Assembly: GCA_021202525.1 (NCBI GenBank)
Contig: JAJQCV010000028.1
Location: 1-64,000, forward strand
Reading direction: 5' to 3'
From: Akkermansiaceae bacterium
GTDB lineage: Bacteria > Verrucomicrobiota > Verrucomicrobiia > Verrucomicrobiales > Akkermansiaceae
Length of the DNA: 64,000 bases
The notes beneath the pieces were generated by a model. It worked only from the letters and a program-made list of their open reading frames with translations, was not told where the DNA came from and ran no database searches. The translations under genes were made by a program, and so were the position numbers. Position 1 is the stretch's first letter; each line of letters opens with the position of its first letter. Of the stretch, positions 49,013 through 56,539 are shown piece by piece.

Positions 49013-50610
49013 CGGTGCAGTTGAGTGACGAAACGGTGATCCAGCTTGCCGGGATAATCCGTGTTGAAATTCAGGCCGCGGCTTTCGTTGCGGCGCATGG
49101 CGCAATCCACGATCAGGGAGGCCACGGCTACCAAGTTGCGCAGTTCCAGAATATCCGGCGTAATGCGGTACCCCCAGTAGAAATCCTTCACCTCCCGGTG
49201 CAGCATGCGCAGGCGCGTGGCGGCGCGGTCCAGCCTCTTGTTGGTCCGTACGATGGAGACATAATCCCACATCAGTCGGCGGATTTCATCCCAATTGTGG
49301 TAAATGACGGAAAGTTCATCCGGCAGGGCCGTATCTCCGTGGTGCCACGCGGGAATGCTGTAGCCGGTAGGGGCGTCTTTCCGCAGGGGCTGCTGGGCCA
49401 GCATGGCGTTCAGGGCGCGCTTGGCCACCACCACGCATTCCAGCAGGGAATTGGAGGCCAGTCTGTTGGCCCCGTGCAGGCCGGTGCAGCCGGTTTCCCC
49501 GGCGGCGTAAAGGCCGTCCAGCGTGGTCTGGCCGTTGACGTCCGTCAGTACCCCGCCGCATTGGAAATGGGCGGCGGGAACCACCGGAATGGGCTCTTTG
49601 GCGGGGTTGATGCCGTAGCGGTTGCAGGTTTCGTAAATCAGGGGGAAGCGTTCCTGGACAAAGCCGTCCGGCTTGTGGGAAATGTCCAGGTAAACGCACA
49701 TGCTGCCCGTCCTTTTCATCTCGGAGTCCACGGCCCGGGCGGTGATGTCCCGCGGGGCCAGGGACTTGCGGGGATCGTACTTCTGCATGAACTCCCTGCC
49801 GTCCGCGCCGATCAGCACGCCGCCTTCGCCGCGGACGGCCTCGGAAATGAGGAAGGAACGGGCTTCCGCGCCTTCCGCGCGCGTATTGAAAAAGCAGGTG
49901 GGATGGAACTGGACGAACTCCATGTTGGCAATCGTGGCCCCCGCGCGCCAGGCCATGGCTACGCCGTCGCCCGTGGCGGAATCGTTGTTGGTGGTGTACA
50001 GGTACACGCGGCCGCAGCCGCCCGTGGCCAGCAGAACGCGGTCTGAACGGAAAATCTCCACTTCCCCGGAATTGCGGTCCAGCACGTAGGCGCCCAGCAC
50101 CCTGTCTTCCGTGACCAGGCCCAGCTTGGTTGTCGTGATCAGGTCGATAGCGAACCGGTCTTCCATCAGTTCGATGTTGGGGTGCAGCTTGGCCGCTTCC
50201 AGCAGCTTGGAAGTGATTTCCAGGCCGGTGGCGTCCTTGGCGTGCAGGATGCGCCGTTTCGTGTGGCCTCCCTCGCGGGCCAGTTCGTAATCCTCTCCCT
50301 GCGTCGCCTGGTCGAAGTTGACTCCCCATTCCAGCAGTTCCCGGATAGCTCCGGGGCCTTCCTCCACGATCGTGCGGACGACCTGTTCGTTGCACAGCCC
50401 GGCTCCGGCGTCCAGCGTGTCCGCGACGTGGTCCTCGAAAGAGTCGTCATGGTCCCACACGGCGGCTATGCCGCCCTGCGCCTTCGCGGAACTGCAATCC
50501 AGAAATTTTCCCTTGGTTATGACCGCAACCCTGCCGTATTCCGCAGCTCTCAAGGCGAAACTTAATCCGGCAACACCTGCCCCAATGACTAAAAAGTCGC
50601 TCGTCTTCAT
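49006..50610 (-). CDS. nadB: L-aspartate oxidase
   Basis: FLVIGAGVAGLSFALRAAEYGRVAVITKG; SSAKAQGGIAAVW; GETGCTGLHGANRLASNSLLECVVVAKRA. Confidence 0.95.
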   Translation of the reverse strand: MKTSDFLVIGAGVAGLSFALRAAEYGRVAVITKGKFLDCSSAKAQGGIAAVWDHDDSFEDHVADTLDAGAGLCNEQVVRTIVEEGPGAIRELLEWGVNFDQATQGEDYELAREGGHTKRRILHAKDATGLEITSKLLEAAKLHPNIELMEDRFAIDLITTTKLGLVTEDRVLGAYVLDRNSGEVEIFRSDRVLLATGGCGRVYLYTTNNDSATGDGVAMAWRAGATIANMEFVQFHPTCFFNTRAEGAEARSFLISEAVRGEGGVLIGADGREFMQKYDPRKSLAPRDITARAVDSEMKRTGSMCVYLDISHKPDGFVQERFPLIYETCNRYGINPAKEPIPVVPAAHFQCGGVLTDVNGQTTLDGLYAAGETGCTGLHGANRLASNSLLECVVVAKRALNAMLAQQPLRKDAPTGYSIPAWHHGDTALPDELSVIYHNWDEIRRLMWDYVSIVRTNKRLDRAATRLRMLHREVKDFYWGYRITPDILELRNLVAVASLIVDCAMRRNESRGLNFNTDYPGKLDHRFVTQLHRW

Positions 50611-50716
50611 CTTGAATGGTACGGAACTGTAACATACGGGGGGGCGGCAAGTCACGCCCAATGATGGGGGCAGGGGGCATATTTGTCTGGAAAAAAGGCT
50701 GGAAACACGTTAATTC

Positions 50717-51304
50717 ATGCGCATGAGACCCCAAGGGAATGAACAGGAGGCGCGCCGGAACAAGCATGTCCGCAGCGCTCCGGCAAAAATCGCCGTCAGG
50801 GCGCTGGGCGAGGATGCGCTGGATGAAATCCTGGACGGCGCGGCCAACCCCCTTCTGCTGATCCTTGACTGCGTGCAGGACCCGCACAACCTGGGCGCCA
50901 TCCTGAGAACGGCCGACGGCGCGGGAGTGGATGCGGTGATCGCCCCCAGGGACAAGTCCGTGGGCATCACGGAAACCGTGCTGCGCATCTCCGTGGGGGC
51001 GGCGGAAAAGGTCCCCTTCATCCAGGTCACCAACCTGGCGCGGACCATGAAGCAGCTCCAGAGCCGCGGCATCTGGATATTCGGCACATCGGACAAGGGG
51101 GACCGGGATTTGTACGGAACGGATTTTACCGGCCCAGCCGCTTTGGTGATGGGCGCGGAAGGGGAAGGCATGAGACGGTTGACGGAAGAGAATTGCGACT
51201 TCCTCCTGCGGATTCCCATGAAGGGTTCCGTGCCCTGCCTGAACGTATCCGTGGCTACGGGCGTGTGCCTGTATGAAATCCTGCGCCAGCGGTCCCTCTC
51301 CTGA
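50717..51304 (+). CDS. SpoU/TrmH-family RNA 2'-O-methyltransferase
   Basis: [40 protein letters not shown]. Confidence 0.93.
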   Translation: MRMRPQGNEQEARRNKHVRSAPAKIAVRALGEDALDEILDGAANPLLLILDCVQDPHNLGAILRTADGAGVDAVIAPRDKSVGITETVLRISVGAAEKVPFIQVTNLARTMKQLQSRGIWIFGTSDKGDRDLYGTDFTGPAALVMGAEGEGMRRLTEENCDFLLRIPMKGSVPCLNVSVATGVCLYEILRQRSLS

Positions 51305-51331
51305 TTCGTTTTACTCCTCCATTCTGCGCTC

Positions 51332-52153
51332 ATGATCAAGGAACTTTCCCTTTCTCCGGGAGAACGCGTACGGCTTGTTTCCGACATCCACTTCGGCCAT
51401 GCCAAGGCTCTGGTCAGGGAACCGGAAGAATTGAAGTTCCTGCTGGAAGGGTGTACCTATCTGGTCGTATGCGGAGACTTGAGCGAAACCCGCGAAAGCC
51501 CCTATCAGGCGGAAGGGCTGGAAAAACGCGCCCGTTTTCTGCACATGTGCGCCGGGGCCGGAGTGCAGCCCGTCCTGCTGGCGGGCAACCATGATCCCGA
51601 TGAGGAATTCAGCCTGCTGAAATTGCAGGGCGGCCGTTTTTACGCGCTCCACGGCCATGCCCTGTTCAAGGAAGTGGCGCCGTGGGGATGGGAATACCTG
51701 AAAAACAAGCGTATTTCCCGCGAGTTGATTGCCGCCTTTCCGGACGCGGATGCGGACCTGTGCCGCCGTCTGGAGCTGGCCCGCGCCATGAGCGTTCTGG
51801 TTCCCCCCATTTACACGCGTTCCCGGGGTTACAGGAACAGGCTGGTGCGCTTTCTGGCGCATTCCGCATGGCCTCCGGAACGGCCCGTGCAGATTCTCCT
51901 GGCATGGCTGACGATGATGCCGCGCATGCGCCGGTTTGCGGACCGTTTCTTTCCGGAGGCGGAGACGGTCTTCTTCGGCCATTTGCACCGCCGCCTGGTG
52001 AGCGGCGGCCGGGGAGGGCGCCGGTATGTCAACCTGGGAGCCTGTTTCCACCATGCCGCGTGTTATGCGGCTGATCTGACGGCGGAAGGTGAGGTGACCG
52101 TCCGCAGTTATACGCCCGCGGGTTATGAAGGCCCGGCAAGGGCTGTCCGCTGA
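51332..52153 (+). CDS. Metallophosphoesterase
   Basis: VRLVSDIHFGHAKAL, VVCGDLSETRESPY, LLAGNHDPDEE, FFGHLHRRL. Confidence 0.85.
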   Translation: MIKELSLSPGERVRLVSDIHFGHAKALVREPEELKFLLEGCTYLVVCGDLSETRESPYQAEGLEKRARFLHMCAGAGVQPVLLAGNHDPDEEFSLLKLQGGRFYALHGHALFKEVAPWGWEYLKNKRISRELIAAFPDADADLCRRLELARAMSVLVPPIYTRSRGYRNRLVRFLAHSAWPPERPVQILLAWLTMMPRMRRFADRFFPEAETVFFGHLHRRLVSGGRGGRRYVNLGACFHHAACYAADLTAEGEVTVRSYTPAGYEGPARAVR

Positions 52154-52159
52154 GAATTT

Positions 52160-52271
52160 GCCCCTTGGGGCGGAAAAAAGGGAAGGGGAACGCGTCCGGA
52201 TTTGGCGATAATGTGTTAGAGCACCGGATGACTAGTCCATACAGTTTTTGGACGCGTTCCCCAAAGGGGCT
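52160..52271. other. Nested inverted-repeat (structured) intergenic element
   Basis: Arms GGGGAACGCGTCC (52185-52197) and GGACGCGTTCCCC (52250-52262), plus flanking GCCCCTTGGGGC and CCCCAAAGGGGC. Confidence 0.6.
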
Positions 52272-52462
52272 GGCCGTTCCTGCGCTTCCTTCCGGGAAGT
52301 CGTGCAGGCCCTTCCGCGGCACTTCAGCGTGCATTCCCGGCAGCAGCAGGGATGTGCGGGGGAAAAAAGCCGGGAAAAGAAACCGCCGGTTCTGTTGGGA
52401 GAACCGGAGAAACGTTTCCACCCTTGGTTTTTTTCCGGGATTGGGCTGACCATGGACAAAAG

Positions 52463-52476
52463 TTAGTATCAACTAA
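52463..52476. promoter_or_regulatory. TTAG-N6-CTAA palindrome (candidate operator)
   Basis: agTTAGTATCAACTAAct; perfect 7-bp arms AGTTAGT/ACTAACT, upstream of the DtxR-family gene. Confidence 0.6.
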
Positions 52477-52560
52477 CTATACTTGCAAGAAAAAAGTTTG
52501 TTTTTCCTAATATTTCTTCGGTAAGAAATTGACTTCATTGAAACTTAAAGTATTGTTGTG

Positions 52561-52574
52561 TTAGGTAAATCTAA
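52561..52574. promoter_or_regulatory. TTAG-N6-CTAA palindrome (candidate operator)
   Basis: TTAGGTAAATCTAA, 10 bp upstream of the proposed start of the DtxR-family gene. Confidence 0.5.
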
Positions 52575-52584
52575 TAATTTTGAG

Positions 52585-52995
52585 ATGATGAATAAAAAGA
52601 ATGCCTTTCCCGAATTGAGCGACAGCCTGGAAGATTATATTGAGGCCGTGCGCAACATTGAACTGGAAAAAGGATGCGCCACCGTCGGGGAGATTGCGGA
52701 GGCCCTGAACGTGAAAAAGCCGTCCGTCTCTCTGGCCATGAAACAGTTGAAGGAACGCGGACTGGTGGAATATACGCAGTATTCCCCCATTGTCTTGACC
52801 AAATCCGGCCGCCATGAAGCCGACCGCGTGATCTCCTGCCATACCATGGTCAAGGAATTCCTGATGACGGTGCTGCATATGGAAGAACCGCGTGCGGATG
52901 AAGTGGCCTGCGGCATTGAGCACATCATGTCTCTGGAGGAAATTTCCAGATTCCAGTTGCTCACGGACCATGTCCGGAAATGCGGGAAGTACTGA
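52585..52995 (+). CDS. DtxR/MntR-family metal-dependent transcriptional regulator
   Basis: LSDSLEDYIEAVRNIELEKGCATVGEIAEALNVKKPSVSLAMKQLKERGLVEYTQYSPIVLTKSGRHEADRVISCHTMVKEFLMTVLHMEE. Confidence 0.92.
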   Translation: MMNKKNAFPELSDSLEDYIEAVRNIELEKGCATVGEIAEALNVKKPSVSLAMKQLKERGLVEYTQYSPIVLTKSGRHEADRVISCHTMVKEFLMTVLHMEEPRADEVACGIEHIMSLEEISRFQLLTDHVRKCGKY

Positions 52996-53014
52996 ACGGC
53001 ATTGCCGGAGAGGC

Positions 53015-53065
53015 CCACATGGAAAAAGAGGTTTCCCGCAAAAAGAGCCGCTTTTTTTCATGTGG
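53015..53065 (+). terminator. Hairpin downstream of the DtxR-family gene
   Basis: CCACATGGAAAAAG...CTTTTTTTCATGTGG. Confidence 0.45.
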
Positions 53066-53395
53066 CGTGCGTGAAAATATTCCTTTTCTGCGGGATCACG
53101 CGTTCCCGGGCCTGAAGAGTAGCCGGACATGGCCTGGTGCCGGGTGCGCTGGCGTAAAGCGTGGAGGCGTTGTGAAAGAATGTCGGCAGGACCGTCGCCA
53201 TGAAGCCGGGAACGCCCGGAAGAGTCAGGGAAAAGTTGACGCTAAAGGTAAAGCCGCGGCTCCCCTTGTTGGTAATATGGCCCATGATGGGATGCGATGG
53301 GGGCCGGGTGGCCGCCGGAGATTTACGGATGTTTGTGGAAACAGCTGATCGGCGGGAATTTGCGTAGCAGATTTTTCTCTGGTATCTCAGATAAA

Positions 53396-53409
53396 TTAGT
53401 TTCAACTAA
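53396..53409. promoter_or_regulatory. TTAG-N6-CTAA palindrome (candidate operator)
   Basis: aaTTAGTTTCAACTAAgttt. Confidence 0.55.
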
Positions 53410-53542
53410 GTTTTTTCAGGAGAGGAAAATATTTTTTGCATGGAGTATAAATTATTTACAATAAATGTAATTTGTTTCCGTCTGTGCAAGGGGATTTGTT
53501 CAACGAGCGGGTCAAGACTGAGAAAAAGAATTGACTTGAAAG

Positions 53543-53556
53543 TTAGATATAACTAA
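53543..53556. promoter_or_regulatory. TTAG-N6-CTAA palindrome (candidate operator)
   Basis: aagTTAGATATAACTAActt, just upstream of a small Cys-rich ORF and the porin. Confidence 0.6.
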
Positions 53557-53570
53557 CTTCTGGCCGTTGC

Positions 53571-53777
53571 ATGAACTTGACTCATACAGGATATCACCGC
53601 CTCTTTCACCGGGCCTGCCGGTACTGGAAGTTTGCCGGTCTGCTGGTCCGGCGTCCCCGGTACCTCCTGCTCTGCGGGGGCTGCCTATCCTGTATGGGAG
53701 CATGCGGCAAAGCCGTGGAAACGCGGTCCTCCGCAAACCGGGAACAGGAATGTTCCTCCGGTTCCGGGCAGGACTGA
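53571..53777 (+). CDS. Possible small Cys-rich protein
   Basis: MNLTHTGYHRLFHRACRYWKFAGLLVRRPRYLLLCGGCLSCMGACGK...; starts 15 bp after a candidate operator; no homology check possible. Confidence 0.4.
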   Translation: MNLTHTGYHRLFHRACRYWKFAGLLVRRPRYLLLCGGCLSCMGACGKAVETRSSANREQECSSGSGQD

Positions 53778-53819
53778 ACATCCGCCAATGACGAGGAAGA
53801 TTCAAGATACAGCATTACT

Positions 53820-55139
53820 ATGAAGAAAAGCTACATGATACCCGCCCTGTTCGCCTGCTCCGGCTTGTGCATGGCCGGTACGGCATCCGTAGCCACTCCC
53901 GCCGCCGCTCCGGCCGTGGAGGAGGCTGAAGGCAAAGGGTCCATTCTGGACGACATCGATCTGTTGGGAGACGAATACGGCGACGAAAGCACGCCCATCC
54001 CGAACGATGCGCTCACCCGCGTCCTCACGGATCTGCACAAGGGAGCTTATGAGAAAGCCGGGTTCCAGTTCCTGCTGGAACAGGCGTTTCTCTACACCAA
54101 GGGCCATCACGCCGCGCCCAATGACGAGACTTCCGGTTCCAGCCAGAGCTGGTACAAGCTGCACGCCCAGGCGGGGCTGCAATTGTTCAAGTCCAGCCGC
54201 CACCAGGGCACTTGGATCAAGAGCGAGCTTTCCGGCTCCGTGGCCCTCAACAGGCACACCCACCGCACCACTCTGGACGATTCCTGGGGAGCGAGCGGCC
54301 CCGCCAACTGCGACGTTTTTGAAGACGGTTATTTCTACCTGCCGGAACTGCTCATTTCCCAGGGTTTCCTGGACGGCCGGCTCGTCGTCATGGGAGGCAT
54401 GATCAATCAGACAAACTACTTTGACGCCAACACGTATGCCAACACCACCTTCGGCCAGTTCGGCAGCGCGCCCTTTGTCAACAACCAGGTGCTTCCGCTG
54501 GGCGATTCCAACTTCGGCTTCGTGGGCCAGTACCAGTTCAATGACAACTGGTTCGTCCAGATAGGCGGCAACATGATGGACAATGAACCGCGGCGCAACC
54601 CCTTCCACAACACGACGGGGAAATCCTTCAACCTGCTCGGTGAAATCGGCTGGACGCATGAAAAAGCCTTCGGCATCGGCACCGGTACCTACCGCCTGCA
54701 GCCCTTCATGTTCCATGCGGACGGCAGGAACCACGGCGGCGTGGCGTTCAACTTGGAACAGGACCTGGGCGGCAGCCCCTTCGCCCTGTTCGCCCGCGCC
54801 GGGTGGAGCAGTGCGGAATCAGGCAACATCTGCGGAGCGGAAGCCCAGGCCTCCGCCGGGGTGGTATTCAAGAAGCCGCTTGAAGTCATGACCGGCGTGA
54901 AAGAGGCGGACGGCAACTTCTTCGGCGTAGGTTTTTCCGTAAGCAAGCCGGATTCCGATACGCTTGCGGAAACGCGTCCGGGGCATGACCGGGAAATGAT
55001 TCTGGAATGCACGTACAGCTTTTCCATCACGCCGTACTGCCTGATCCAGCCTTCCTACCAGTACGTGAAGAATCCTTCCGGGCGGGATGACGTCAATTCC
55101 GCCAATATCTTTTCCGTTCAGTGCGTGGTTACCTTCTAG
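53820..55139 (+). CDS. Outer membrane porin (OprB/carbohydrate-porin-like)
   Basis: Signal peptide, beta-strand-rich barrel (GFVGQYQFNDNWFVQIGGNMMDNEPRR), aromatic C-terminus VQCVVTF. Confidence 0.8.
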   Translation: MKKSYMIPALFACSGLCMAGTASVATPAAAPAVEEAEGKGSILDDIDLLGDEYGDESTPIPNDALTRVLTDLHKGAYEKAGFQFLLEQAFLYTKGHHAAPNDETSGSSQSWYKLHAQAGLQLFKSSRHQGTWIKSELSGSVALNRHTHRTTLDDSWGASGPANCDVFEDGYFYLPELLISQGFLDGRLVVMGGMINQTNYFDANTYANTTFGQFGSAPFVNNQVLPLGDSNFGFVGQYQFNDNWFVQIGGNMMDNEPRRNPFHNTTGKSFNLLGEIGWTHEKAFGIGTGTYRLQPFMFHADGRNHGGVAFNLEQDLGGSPFALFARAGWSSAESGNICGAEAQASAGVVFKKPLEVMTGVKEADGNFFGVGFSVSKPDSDTLAETRPGHDREMILECTYSFSITPYCLIQPSYQYVKNPSGRDDVNSANIFSVQCVVTF

Positions 55140-55307
55140 GCCGCCATGCCTGTATGTCTGTGAAACCACGATAACGGTTCCATCTTCCCTGCCGCCCTGC
55201 ATGTGGAATGCGGATTCCTGCATGCACCGGCATTGAAGAGGTCTGCGTGACCTGGCAACGTCGCATTCTCGATCAGGTAGGGGGTGCGGCGTTGCTTATT
55301 TGTTGTA

Positions 55308-55517
55308 TTATCTCAAAGGAAGCGAGAGGCGTTTGAAACGCCTGTGTTCCTGGACCTTCCTGCCCTGCTGGTCGGCCGGGGCCGCGGAGGGCCGGGCCTG
55401 CGCGGAAGCCGCGGCCTGGGCCTTCCGGACAGGTTCCGTACGGACGGAGGCAGCCTGGCAGGCGGCCGCGAGCAGGCATCCGACTCCCATCATGATTAAT
55501 GCGTACTTGTTCATCAT
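55308..55517 (-). CDS. Possible small secreted protein
   Basis: MMNKYALIMMGVGCLLAAACQAAS signal-peptide-like N-terminus. Confidence 0.45.
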   Translation of the reverse strand: MMNKYALIMMGVGCLLAAACQAASVRTEPVRKAQAAASAQARPSAAPADQQGRKVQEHRRFKRLSLPLR

Positions 55518-55748
55518 CGTGTTATTCGCGGCTGGTTGTGGCCGCTGATGGTTAGAGTAGCACCGGAACCGGGATGTTGAAAGTTCTTTGGTTTGACTAA
55601 CAACAAGTTAGGTGAATTAAACACGGAGAAGAATGTTATGGTCAGCACGTTGCGGACGGGCGGATTTATGACAATTAATGACGTTTCCGGCGTTCCGGAC
55701 CGTTCAAAACCATGTTGACTTGCACGGAAAGCATTCTAAACTGACAGA

Positions 55749-56153
55749 ATGAGTAAGGTGCAATGGGAAATTTCAAATAACGAAGTGACCGACCGTGATA
55801 CCGCTCTGCGCCGCCTCCAGGAAGGGACGACCGGCCATGTGGTGTGCGCCCGCGATGGAGCCTGCCTCCAGTCTTACAAGGAAATGGAAGGCATTTACCA
55901 CTGTGAAATCGTGTTCAAGACGGACAGTTGCTGTCCGCCCGTCTTCGCCGCTCCGGAAGGGGTGACGGGAAAAGAGCTGGAAACGCTGTATGACCGCTTT
56001 GCGAACGGGGACGATTTCTCCTTTGTGGAAAAGGAATGGGAGCCCCTGGTTGCCGTGGAGTACCGTCACCGCCACAATGTCATGTGGTTCGTGTTCCTGT
56101 TCATTGCGATGGTGATTGTGGCCATGATGGCCTATGAACACGGCTGGATGTGA
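55749..56153 (+). CDS. Hypothetical protein with C-terminal TM
   Basis: 134 aa, C-terminal HNVMWFVFLFIAMVIVAMMAYEHGWM. Confidence 0.75.
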   Translation: MSKVQWEISNNEVTDRDTALRRLQEGTTGHVVCARDGACLQSYKEMEGIYHCEIVFKTDSCCPPVFAAPEGVTGKELETLYDRFANGDDFSFVEKEWEPLVAVEYRHRHNVMWFVFLFIAMVIVAMMAYEHGWM

Positions 56154-56260
56154 GATTGCCGGAAACGGGACGGCGGCGCTTGCCCGGCGGACTTTTCCGC
56201 AGGGGAATGCTTTTTTGTCCTCCGGGGTAGCATTTGGGGCGGAAGGCCTGCCTTGAATTC

Positions 56261-56292
56261 GAAAGCCCCCGGAATATCTTCCGGAGGCTTTC
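56261..56292. terminator. Bidirectional hairpin between convergent genes
   Basis: GAAAGCCCCCGGAA/TTCCGGAGGCTTTC. Confidence 0.6.
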
Positions 56293-56335
56293 GGGAGAAG
56301 CGGACCCTTGAAGATGCGCCTGACTTCGTAGGCTG

Positions 56336-56527
56336 TTAATGGTGGCCGTGATGGTCGCCGCAATGGCACGAATGCTTGTTGCCGGTTTCCCCGTCAGAGG
56401 AGGGAACCTTTGACTGGCAGCATCCGGAGCAGCCGCCGCAGCACGATTTCCCCTTGGAGAAAAAGGTGCGGTAAATGGCATAGCAGAATGCCAGGAAAAT
56501 CAGGGTTCCGATGATATATGTAGCCAT
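56336..56527 (-). CDS. FeoB-associated Cys-rich membrane protein
   Basis: MATYIIGTLIFLAFCYAIYRTFFSKGKSCCGGCSGCC...HSCHCGDHHGHH, directly downstream of feoB. Confidence 0.88.
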   Translation of the reverse strand: MATYIIGTLIFLAFCYAIYRTFFSKGKSCCGGCSGCCQSKVPSSDGETGNKHSCHCGDHHGHH

Positions 56528-56539
56528 GATGAATAGGAA

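Noticed and set aside
52201-52250. GTTAGAGCACCGGATGACTAGTCC resembles a tRNA D-arm/anticodon region
   Set aside because: No acceptor or T-arm and the anticodon loop lacks U33; better explained by the surrounding inverted-repeat structure.
53058-53405. 115-aa minus-strand ORF in the gap between the DtxR-family gene and the porin
   Set aside because: No recognisable domain or signal peptide and its start overlaps the candidate operator; not enough support to call a gene.
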